From Agapetus fuscipes (taxonomy: Eukaryota > Arthropoda > Insecta > Trichoptera > Glossosomatidae), in NCBI GenBank assembly GCA_951799405.1, contig OX637356.1, positions 10,811,229 to 10,875,228 on the forward strand: a stretch of 64,000 nucleotides of DNA. Direction: 5' to 3'. Each line of letters starts with the position of its first letter. The stretch's first letter is position 1. Shown here piece after piece: positions 54,894 to 64,000 of this stretch. A program made the position numbers and the translations under genes. The notes under the pieces were generated by a model that saw only the letters and a list, made by a program, of their open reading frames with translations, was not told where the DNA came from and searched no databases.

Positions 54894-56884
54894 TATATAA
54901 TGGGAGAGGGGCACTTTACAGTACACAAGCCAGTCATCGATAAGGCATTAACTTTCCGACTCGGAAACTGACGCCTAGAGCCACCAACTAATGAGGAAAC
55001 AGCACATGGGGGATATTACCAAGATAGTTTCTTATTAACTTAAGGCTCACAGCATTTTGAGTGGCGTTTGTGATTAATTATACGAGCTACCAACTAACGT
55101 ACTATTTTTAGTTTCGCTTTATTTCTTTGCTTCAGTCCTTGGTGTTTCAAATTGTTATATATATTCTGGGAAAGCATTGGTGGTTGGTATTTCAATATGG
55201 CCGTATTTTCTATTTATTTTTTTACTCCCAGGACCTCAACTTATACTTATAATGAATGTTACTTATGAGGAAACTCTATACCAACTGACTTCCAAGAAGA
55301 TATCACACTAGCATGGATTAACTGAAATTAACTCGAGCTTAAATTATTATTTTATTTATTAATATAGTTTTTTATACCATTAAATGCTAATATCTAGAAG
55401 TTTCTAAACGCATAATGAAAACCACGTACCGACACCTACAAGGCATAAATATAGTCTCACAAACCAGCATTTGCTCGAAGTTTCCCGATACACTCACACT
55501 ACATACTCCATAATTATCAAGTATCAAAAAAATAGAACCTTTAATAATGAACGTAAGTTGACGTAGCAGAAAATATGCTATGTAAAGGAATTAAACATAC
55601 AATAGAATTTAGTCTTCAGCGAAAGAAAATTCCTCAAGTACATTCCAAAGAATTTCATTTTTTCATTCCACATTTTTCATTACACTTACAAAAAAAATTC
55701 AAGGTTTTCCGAGCATATTTGATAGAAAGTACCATAATGAGTTTGTAATGTAAATATCGTTTTTTACACTGGATGTAACGTTGTTTCCCAAAGTATAAAA
55801 TTTCAGGTATACACTAAAAAATTGCGTTTTACAAAATAGCGCCTCTATAAAGCGTTTTAGTTGTAATATTGTTATGATTTAACCGGGTTCAATTCAATAA
55901 AAATTTCGTTAATTTATTTCAGATACGGGTCGCTTTTGAACTGTTTAGTTCGATAACTTAGATACTAGTCTCGCTACAGAGCATCTCAGTCTCTATTTAT
56001 AGACGAGATTAAAATTATTATTATTCTCGAAACATTGAGAACTGGCGCATGCGAGATTTCGGAAGAACATTCTACTTAAAACACTCACACAATCTCAAAC
56101 AAATCGAAATACAATTATTGAAGTACCTACATCTAGAGACTTCACAGACTCACACAGACACAAGTTAACACACAATTACACATACGCAACAATATATTTG
56201 TGAACGCTATGGTTGAGTTTAAACACACAATTTTGTACTTGTAACCTTACACTCAAGTTTTTTTCCAGACTCTGTAATTTACACAATTTCTCCCATCTTT
56301 GCCGCTTCCCGACACATTTTTCCCCTGTTCAGACACTAAATACGTACCATTCATTTTAATAATCGCTTTCGGAGAAAAAGTTTATTTTTTCAGTTTATTT
56401 CGACTTTTATTTTCTCTTAGCTTGAGGTCGCGAAGCATTGAACAAAATTTGATTCAAGAAGAAATAAAACACCAAAAGACAACAACGCAATGGAATTAGA
56501 ACATTTTTTAATTGAACATCTTTCTTTGCGAGCAAACGTCAGTCTTGTATGGGACTACTATCCTTAGCAATCAACAAGAAAACATTTGTATGCGTGTTTC
56601 CTAGCAACACGGCCGGATGAAGATAAAATTTTGTATAATATGTCAATTTATGTTTTAAACCAAAAAAATATTCAAAAAATATATTTCATTAAAGTTATTC
56701 CTTTGTGATTAGAAATCTGAATTTCCGTTTTAAAAAAAAACATAATTAATCTCCTTATAAAGTGCAACCTCTTACCGTGCTGTCTTTGAACGGTGTGGAA
56801 TCTATTTATTCTTAGTAAAGTATGCCATCTATTAAACTTGAAATGTGGATTCGCTTATTTCCGAAAAAGCAGGTTCTATTCTAT
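54894..56884. other. 2 kb without a recognised gene
   Basis: 55795-55900 and 56195-56270 carry the MITE-like words (AGCGCCTCTATAAAGCG; GAACGCTATGGTTGAG). The rest is AT-rich and unique-looking. Confidence 0.35.
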
Positions 56885-57030
56885 CGTGATGGTTGAGTAA
56901 ACCTTCCTGGTATTGTGATTTTGGCTTGATAAAAAACGCTAACGGAAAATTATGTCCCTCACCCGTGGCGATATTCAAACCGTAACCTTCAATCAATGAA
57001 TTCAAGCGTTCTACCTACTGAACTATGAAA
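56885..57030 (-). repeat. SINE-A, old 5' half
   Basis: Minus-strand head (TTCAGTAGGTAGAACGCTTG, box-B-like GGTTTGAATATC) and early body. Confidence 0.6.
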
Positions 57031-57669
57031 AGGAAAACTTATTTTATTCCTAAATTAAATCTATTTCGGAAAAACTTGAAAATTTAATGGATATTTTTTA
57101 TTTCAGCTTAAAATTTGAATTTTCAAATTACGTATGGAGGGTTGATTTGAATCTCGCACGTAAGATGGCAAATTTATTTTGAATCATTTGAAAGTTAAAT
57201 TCGGTCTAACATGACGCCGCCCAGGGATGAGAGGTGGAAATAAATTAAAGAGAGGGTGGTGCGTGCGAATCTAGCCCCGTGAAAGTTTCAATTTGTTTCA
57301 AGGGCACAATTACGTGTCTGGTTTAAATGAAATCTAGAGGTTTCTCCCCTACGCATACACTTTTTAGACGACGTATCTCGCATGTGATGGATATAGGATA
57401 TTTTTGGAAGGAATATGGACTTTTTTTTCTTTAGGGTAGATACAGGTATTTTGCAGTGGCGAAGGGCTTCATACAAGCCGGTTTCCATCAGTTTCCCGTT
57501 TAAAATGAGGCAGAAATGATAATTAAGTAGACTGCATAGTTTCAATGGGGAAAAAATACGTATTGTTTATTTGGTTTTAAATGTATTTTTTTACTTTGTG
57601 CCTATATTTTTTAACTACTTTGTTACATCATTTTCAAAGGGAAGCCGATTGGAACCGGCTTGTATGGCA
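57031..57669. other. no recognised gene
   Basis: 57170-57560 is less AT-rich and repeat-free; an 85-codon minus frame has no known domain. Confidence 0.35.
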
Positions 57670-57674
57670 CGCTT

Positions 57675-58020
57675 CGCCACCGGTATCTTGTATGATCGAA
57701 TATCGCGAATGACCAGATATGTTGTATGTCCAAATATCTCGTATGACTAGATTTGTCATATTTGGCAAGATAGATAGTGAACTCCAGCACGGGACTGCCG
57801 ATCTTATCATATCTTTATTGTACTTCAAAACATTACGTTTACAAATCGTTTGTTCCTTATCGTGTGACCATTTATCTTGTAGGATTAGATATCTTGTTTA
57901 ACCAAATATCTCATATGTAATATCTCACATTTGACAAGATAGACCATGGGCGCCAGCACATGACTGCCAATCCTGTCATATTTCTTGTCCAATCTGAAAT
58001 CTCGACTGGCAAGATGTCAC
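57675..58020 (+). repeat. 17-bp degenerate minisatellite with a higher-order unit of about 170 bp
   Basis: 17-bp phrases such as GACCAGATATGTTGTAT, GTCCAAATATCTCGTAT and GACTAGATTTGTCATAT run from 57709. A larger block (TTGGCAAGATAG to GACTGCCGATCTTATCATAT, 57762-57813) returns about 169 bp later at 57931-57982. It ends about 30 bp from the splice donor of the host exon. Confidence 0.7.
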
Positions 58021-58051
58021 GTCTTTGATGAAATGAAGTATTGGTACTTAC

Positions 58052-58201
58052 CCTGAAATGCGGCCTGGTGAGGAGGTCCCTGAGCTCGCAGGCGGTGCGT
58101 GATGACCTCAGCCTGGCCACCAGCTCTCTGCAGCGGGAGGAGGCGTCAGGAGGCGGGGGACGGCCGGCCACCACCACGCGACTGCCGATCCTGTCGTACA
58201 G
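58052..58201 (-). CDS. CASK: internal exon, L27-domain region of a MAGUK protein, most like CASK
   Basis: On the minus strand, GTTGGTTGCAG (acceptor, 58202 upward) leads into a 150-nt exon in phase 0. It ends TTCAGG followed by GTAAGTACC, a consensus donor (58046-58051). The 50 residues begin LYDRIGSRVVV, continue RPPPPDASSRCRELVARL and end ELRDLLTRPHFR. LYDxI, then PP.DA..R..E, then EL..LLT.PHF is the layout from the end of the first L27 domain into the second in CASK/caki, the synaptic and junctional scaffold kinase. The exon is GC-rich with no stop, unlike everything around it. Other MAGUKs with L27 domains (MPP or PALS types) fit less well. No neighbouring exon was found. Confidence 0.65.
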
Positions 58202-58239
58202 CTGCAACCAACGAGACAAGATAAGACATTGACATATAC

Positions 58240-58968
58240 TTTAAAATTAAAATCCTAACCTCAAATGAACATAACAGCTCACTAAGCCCAGAGCGATGGT
58301 GGACGCCTTTTTTTATAGCTGCGTTATACGATCCAAATTAGAGTACGCTGTCGAGGTTTGGACTCCCTATCAGCGGAAGTACATAGATATGATAAAACAA
58401 GTCCAAAAAAAGTTTCTCAGGTATCTCCTCATGAGGCGGTGTGGAAGTTATCCACAATTCATGCATCATGAGGAGCTACTTCGGGAGACTGGATTTAGAA
58501 ACCTGGAAACGAGGCACAACAGCTCTCTTATGGTGCTCTCTCATAAGGTCATAAACGACTAAATTGACAGTCCCACCCTGTTGGAGGGTTACAGGTTGTA
58601 TGTGCCTGACGACTACACCCGAGGGCGAGGACATTATCTATTTCATGTACCGAAAAGCCGTACTGATGTCGTGGCGCAGCACCCTGTGACTCGGAGTATA
58701 AATAAGTCTAACATAGACATTTTTGAGTATAATTTATTCAGATTTAAAAATCTAGCAACAGAGTCCCTCCCAGCATGCTGATAGCTGTGAGGGTGCACTG
58801 TGATTAGGGTTACCTGTTGTGAATAAATTAAAAAACAAAACAATAAGAATAATAAACCCTTTAAATTTTGCCGACCTTCCCTGACGCAGGGGTGACATTG
58901 GGAAAGTGAACCATTTTTAACAGTTTCGGTGGTCACCCTCATACCAACCTATACGTCAAGGGACGTTA
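58240..58968 (-). repeat. RTE-like 3' tail copy split by a LINE
   Basis: A 37-bp piece (58240-58276, ATCCTAACCTCAAATGAACATAA) and the remainder (58847-58968) are parts of one tail copy. The left piece lies only about 40 bp upstream of the exon's splice acceptor. Confidence 0.75.
58277..58846 (+). pseudogene. jockey/CR1-superfamily LINE, C-terminal fragment
   Basis: The plus frame reads FYSCVIRSKLEYAVEVWTPY, then QVQKKFLRYL, RETGFRNLETRH and HKVIND, followed by one stop (58560-58562). It resumes in the same frame with DSPTLLEGYRLYVPDDYTRG, HYLFHVPKSRTDV and a natural end near 58780. This is the region after the reverse transcriptase, related in layout but not close in sequence to the LINE at 36708. 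A single nonsense codon is the only break. The 3' end is AT-rich (GAATAAATTAAAAAAC) and not a long A-run. Confidence 0.75.
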
Positions 58969-61271
58969 GCAAAAATACTTAAATAAACTTTAGATGAAGT
59001 TACAAAATAAATACAAATGAATATCGAATAGATTTTTTCTATAAATATCTGAAACGCAAGGCCTGGCGGAAAATGGTGAAACTATTTTCAAAACTTTACA
59101 AGCTACAAAAGCTTTTCCTTTTTGATAAGAGACATCTTGCTTTTTCAAGTAAAAGCTCTTTCTTCTATGCAATGGAAATTATAGTGGTTCGTAGCTCGAC
59201 TAAAGGAAAATTTGTGTCGGTAAAATAGACTTGGGTGTGCGTCTAGGATACATTTTCAGACACTAAATTATATTTATATTGCACGAATTTCAATGACAAT
59301 AATCATCACATTCACACAATCTAGAAACTTACATACTACAAAATATTTATTCATTTCCTTGACATTTTTAAGTATGTTAAAAAAATACAACAAGATAAAA
59401 CACTTTCCTCCAAAGGAATTTTTCACATAACAAATTTTCTAGCAAGGTTTTTAATATTATGACATTTTAAAGATATTTTCTTCTTTATTGTTGTAATTTA
59501 TACATCCTTGTTTACAACATTTTCTTATTAAACTTTCAAATATTCTGTTCTGAAATATTTATACTCAAAAATATGAGAAAGCAGTTTTAAAACATAAGGT
59601 ATTGTTTAGATATGTTTCAATGTTACAGGTTTACATTTTTTCAGTCGACTTTGCTTATCCGCCACATTTAGGTTTTAAGAGTTGCATTTATGCATACCTA
59701 AGTAGAATGAGGTCCGCACGTGAATTTACATAAACAATATTATGTCATCACCTGGCCGGGTTGCTAGGGAAAAGGCAAACAAATATTTTGCATTCCCACA
59801 CAAGACTGACAAAAGTTCGAAAATCAAAAAAATTTCGACGTCATTCCTATTTTTTGAGGTGATTTAAGAAATAAGTAAAAAAAAGATAATTCAAAACAAC
59901 TTTTTTTTTAAACAAGAAATGACAATTAATATTTTTTTCAATGTATTAAAAATGACTAAACCTTGTTAAAGCATACCTACTTTAATAAAAGAAAAAAATC
60001 AAATTTAATTCAATAATATATCAAAAACAACTATTTTCTCAATAAAAATATAACCATAATACAACTCATGACCCATTTTCCCCCACTTTCTTTCTTAATA
60101 CAGAGTCAATTAAAATATCTGCATTATTTTTTAATAATCTGGTTTTAATTTACATTTGGCAATTTTTATCTGTACCTTTTTACATCAAGAATAAACATGA
60201 AATTGTATGTCACCATGTCAGACTAAATACCTCACATATATTATTATTTCAACAAGCATTTTAGGGGAGGTTTGTCGTATTCTGTAGTAAATAAACCCAT
60301 CTTCAGTGCGCATGCCCCGTATACCAGATGTACGCTTGCGCAGTACCCAAAAAATAAACTCTTAGTTATAACTCAACCGTGGACCTTATCAATAAGTGTA
60401 AAGAACCTGAAAGAGAGCCTCTAAAGAACGTTTTAATTTCCTTGGATTCTTTGGATAAACGTTTTCGTTGCGTTTAAACGAAGAATTGTGTACCCAGAGC
60501 TCTGAGCTATCCAGGATTCGCCTCCATTCCTCCGTGGACCATGTACATAAGAGGAAGGGTGTACGGCAGGATAGCAACTTTAGAGATGTTTTTCGGAGAT
60601 GAGTTTTGAACGCATGAATAACAATTTTGATGCATTTTGGTGCAGTGGAAAGCATAGATTTTGAAGGTTAAACTCGAAATGTTACAATTTTAGGGTTTTG
60701 GAAATAAAAACTTAATTTAACGAGTGAGATGATTTCCTTACAATAACAGATAGTTACAAAAGGGGTTTACGTTAAATTTACTTGAAAATTATTTATACAT
60801 TTTCAGAATTTAATATTATTGTTAAAATATATTTCAAAGTTCACTAATACATTTATTATTGATTTTTCTTTATTCCTCTTTTTTTAATGAATTATTATTC
60901 TAATGAAGACTTTTAACATTTCATAGCAATCCGTTCAAAATGCACAATATCTTATTTGAAAATAACATAATTATCTACTTAAATAAATGAACAAAATTAA
61001 CCTCTACGCCTCTACGATTTTCAGTACAAAATAATGAAAGCTTACCTCCTTTATTATCGCAGTTATTTATTTTACAACTTAAGACAAATTATTGGTTATC
61101 ATTACTATCTTACCATGTAAAGTACATTCACAAAATCGATCATACTTGTACAAAATTATCCACGAAATAGCTTACCACAAATATTTATACCAAATTTCTA
61201 TTTTAAAATTATTCATTCTTTTTTTTACAAAACCATTTGACAATTCCATATTTAAGATCTATTTATCAATG
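58969..61271. other. 2.3 kb without a recognised gene
   Basis: AT-rich. An 88-codon minus frame (60389-60655) with a protein-like composition (TWSTEEWRRILDSSELW) has no family I recognise; it could be an exon or a repeat. No splice sites convinced me. Confidence 0.35.
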
Positions 61272-61498
61272 GTAATCTAAGTTGAAAAAATATATTTATA
61301 TTAAAAACTCATATCAAATGTACGCATACAAACCGACATGTGTCAATTCGCGCTTACAAATGCTGAATGTGTACTTACAAATTAAGCCCTACAATTTTTG
61401 CCAACCTTCCCTGAAACAGGGGTGACATTGGCAAAGTGAACCATTTTTTAACAGTATGGGTAGTCACCTCAATACCAGCCTATAAGTCAAGGAATACC
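61272..61498 (-). repeat. RTE-like 3' tail copy, full block
   Basis: A short deletion removes the CAAACCTCAAATGAACATA part. The start is intact (GTCAAGGAATACC). Confidence 0.8.
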
Positions 61499-61520
61499 AT
61501 TGACTCTATGAGGAATACAC

Positions 61521-61660
61521 TGTAACTGTAACTCGGTCACCATTCCGCTAGGGGTGGCCAGAGCCTCTGCAGAGTTGCCTCCATTTTTTCCTATCCTTAC
61601 ATACCTCTTTCAATTCATTGATATCCATCACCTTTTTCATGAATTTTCTTCTTTAACGCG
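61521..61660 (-). repeat. RTE-like (type 2) ORF end fragment
   Basis: Minus-strand codons for MKKVMDINELKEVCKDRKKW-like sequence, then the CCACCCCTAGCGGAATGG end and an (AGTTAC)n tail at 61520-61533. Confidence 0.7.
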
Positions 61661-61665
61661 ATATG

Positions 61666-61924
61666 ATCTATAATCTATAATCTATAATCTAAGTTGCAAG
61701 GATATATTCATTTAAAGCTCTCAGATGTATGCCCACAAACCAACAAGTGTAGTTCGCGCTTACAAATGCTGAATGTGTACTTACAAATAAAATCCAAACC
61801 TCAAATGAACATAAACCCCACAACTTTTGCCGACCTTCCCTGAAACAGGGGTGACATTGGCAAAGTGAACCATTTTTTACAGTATGGGTGGTCAGCCTCA
61901 TACCAACCTATAAGTCAAGGTATA
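61666..61924 (-). repeat. RTE-like 3' tail copy, full block, long tail
   Basis: It has the clearest TTATAGA-type tail: four units at 61666-61692. The whole block is well preserved. Confidence 0.88.
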
Positions 61925-62395
61925 TGAATAATAAATTACATTTAAATATAAAAAAGAACAAAACCTTACAAAGAAATGTATACAAAAAAAGTCAAAAATA
62001 TGATAAAAAATAAAAAAGTTGTGGCATTTTTCTGCAATCTCAGACCTTAAACTGCTCTCCTGAACAATTTAGTTTATATCACTTATACTGACTTTAACCG
62101 TCGATATGATTATTATTTTGCGTCATGAAATAAACTTCAAGTCTCCGTTTGAAAGGGATTTCTTTCCCTCCCCCTCTGCGGGACTTAGTTCCTACCCTCG
62201 AGTAATTAATTCCGCTATTTCCTGCTTTTTCTTGCAATTCAGCGACTCGGCGACGAAGCCGCGCAGATCTCGACTAATTACCGCAACAAAGCAATGGACT
62301 GAGGAATTCCACAAAATGACAAACAAACATAATTACGCTGTATCTTTGCTTTTTCCCTGATTAAAATTAAAATCATAATCCTTGTTCCTCGACTC
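61925..62395. other. no recognised gene; one less AT-rich patch
   Basis: 61925-61975 is probably further LINE 3' UTR shared with 47925-47972. 62150-62330 is repeat-free and GC-richer, a candidate conserved non-coding segment. Confidence 0.4.
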
Positions 62396-62545
62396 CTCCC
62401 CCACTTAAACTGAAAGTGGTTGGTGTGAGGCCGGCCCCCTTACCCGTAAAAATAAATAGGTCCTTAATCGCCACATGTGACCCCTTTGGGGATAAAGCAA
62501 GCAAGAATTTACACTATATGTGTAGCTTAGTTGCGTTTGCGTTAT
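62396..62545 (+). repeat. SINE-A, 3' end
   Basis: Starts CTGAAAGTGGTTGGTGTGAGG and ends ATATGTGTAGCTTAGTTGCG. Confidence 0.7.
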
Positions 62546-62589
62546 ACCTCCTTGACTTACATATTAAAAAAAAAATTAGGCTGATTTCT

Positions 62590-62868
62590 TTGGTTACCGC
62601 TGTTTTTGAGTGAATCACACCTCAAGAGCCCTCTGCAACCTTGGTCGTCGCTGTAGAAAGCACCAATTCTCAAGCAAGACCCAGTTGCTATAAGGCTGGA
62701 TGGACCTTTTGATGACCGGTCTTTGGTAAAGTTTTATGAATATTTCAACCCAGCGAAGAGCAAATTTGAAAACAAAAATGGTATTTTTTTGTGCTCCGCC
62801 AGGATTCAATCCCCATGGAAGGCCATTAACGTGTCTCAAGCGCTACCACTAGTCTACGGACCGTCCTC
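62590..62868 (-). mobile_element. SINE-B, full length
   Basis: Head GACGGTCCGTAGACTAGTGG with box B GATTGAATCC, full body, and the end GATTCACTCAAAAACAGCGG. Confidence 0.8.
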
Positions 62869-62874
62869 AGACCC

Positions 62875-63003
62875 AAATGTCAAATGAACCTAGCCCTACC
62901 GGCAACTTTTGCCGATAATGAAGATTTGAAATCAGGGTTTTAATTTTGTAAGTAAGTACACAATACATATGCAACATGCGTAAGCGCGACCTACACGCAT
63001 TTT
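62875..63003. repeat. RTE tail, inverted chimera
   Basis: A minus-strand piece (62875-62917) is joined to a plus-strand piece (62918-63003) of the same tail, meeting near the GCCGATAATGAAG junction. Confidence 0.6.
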
Positions 63004-63094
63004 TTGAGATGTTCACCCTCATAGCAATCAAATTCCAACCAAAAAATAACAAAAAAAGATATTTTACGAACCGTATTTAAGAGGAAAGCGGGTT

Positions 63095-63310
63095 TCCCAA
63101 AGTTTCGTAGAAGTCAATTTCAACGTTTTAAGGAGACACGTCTCTTCTACGATAGTTCATGCTTCTTCATCGTAGAAGACTTCTAATGGATCGGATACGA
63201 TTTCGACGAAACGTTAAGAAACCAGCTCCTCCCCCCAACACGATTAGTGCAAAGCATTTTTTAAATACTTTACAAAATGTCTAACGACCGTTCTTGTAAT
63301 TTTTAAGACT
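63095..63310 (+). repeat. relative of the 17943 hairpin repeat
   Basis: GGAGACACGTCTCTTCTACGA, GATTTCGACGAAACGTTAAG and AAAATGTCTAACGACCGTTC match 18025-18040 and the right arm and flank at 18349-18470, in order. The hammerhead-like CTGAGGA is not preserved. Confidence 0.6.
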
Positions 63311-63696
63311 TTCTCTATGTTTTTGGCATATTTTTACAATCTACATAATTACAACTTTTGCCATCCCAGACATAAATCAAGTGACAATGCCGCCATCGGG
63401 GCTCACAATCTTTTATAATGATAATATACGAGGGAACAAGAAGTGGGATGAGGCGGACGATCTTCTTCAAAGGCCAAGTAGCAAAATTGTTATTGTTGCT
63501 TGTTTACCGTGTAAACAATTGGGGATTATATTCTGGGAATTATATGCAAATTATTTCAGAATAATATTCAGTCTTGCGATTTTGTGATATGCACACAAAA
63601 TTATGCTCTTGATTTTTGTAGCAAAATATTTTTTCTTTTTTAGTTCCACTTCTATCCAAGATTGGCAATCATATGCGGCCACCATCTGTGATAATC
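63311..63696. other. no recognised feature
   Basis: A 68-codon plus frame (63381-63587, MTMPPSGLTIFYNDNIRGNK) is protein-like in places but unassigned. Confidence 0.35.
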
Positions 63697-63975
63697 AATT
63701 ATCTAAGTTGCAAAAATATTAATGCGATAGTTAATTAATACATGCCTATAAAATACAAGTTTAAGTTTGTGCTTTCACATGCTGCATGTGTACTTAAACT
63801 GCAAACCAAATCTTAAATAAACGTTAACTTTAATGAATTCCTTGACTTATAGGTTGGTATGAGGCTAATTTAGCAAAGTCATCCCTATTTTTTTAAATGC
63901 TGCATGTGCGCGAACTTACTCGTGTCTGTTTGTGGGCATACATTTAATATCAATCTTAAACGTTCACGCATATTT
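63697..63975. repeat. RTE tail, head-to-head inverted pair
   Basis: A minus-strand 3' part (63697-63835) is followed by a plus-strand copy (63836-63975) that begins ATTCCTTGACTTATAGG and has an internal deletion. Confidence 0.75.
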
Positions 63976-64000
63976 GCCATTTAAATTAAATACTATAGAT

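Noticed and set aside
60389..60655. A second host exon
   Set aside because: The composition is protein-like, but I found no convincing splice sites or known domain.

Overview
This is AT-rich arthropod DNA, probably insect, although I cannot name the order. The signs are an insect-type mariner, Penelope-like and RTE-like retroelements, and a core promoter with a TCAGT initiator. There are no bacterial or phage genes, no operons and no CRISPR array. Only one stretch looks like a host gene: a 150-nt exon on the minus strand at 58052-58201. It has good splice sites and encodes 50 residues resembling the L27 region of a membrane-associated guanylate kinase, most like CASK. If that is right, much of the window is intron of that gene, and I found no other exon.

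Nearly everything else is layered mobile DNA. Three long retroelement frames are open: two RTE-like LINEs on the minus strand (12731-15263 and 49386-52212) and one jockey/CR1-superfamily LINE on the plus strand (35913-39769), which keeps the end of an FP-like ORF1 and a long poly-A tail. Truncated relatives lie at 3236, 5066, 7553, 18868, 46025, 54336, 58277 and 61521. About 35 copies of the roughly 255-bp 3' end of the RTE-like family are spread along the window, ending in short TTAGA or TTATAGA arrays instead of poly-A. A Penelope-like fragment with a GIY-YIG domain lies at 1637-2362. DNA transposons include a decayed mariner with intact termini (41740-42653), a mariner-like shell (54009-54893) and two MITEs (18059-18302 and 21654-22125).

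SINEs are common and modular. SINE-A and SINE-B have different tRNA-like heads. A third type fuses a 5S-rRNA-like head to the SINE-B tRNA head and body, followed by a different poly-A tail (15863-16279 and 23526-23957, with a 5'-truncated copy at 48420-48715). SINE-C has poly-A tails.

Insertions are often nested, which gives a relative chronology: LINE in RTE tail (35913-39769 and 58277-58846), 5S-SINE in SINE-A (23526), SINE-A in SINE-A (27593), and MITE in a hairpin repeat (18059).

The items most worth following up are the 5S/tRNA composite SINE, recurring hammerhead-like motifs (1081, 17992, 18349, 45912, 47466), a compact heat-shock-type promoter (43930-44024), and the exon squeezed between a minisatellite and a nested LINE. 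All calls come from reading the sequence; no alignment or database search was run.
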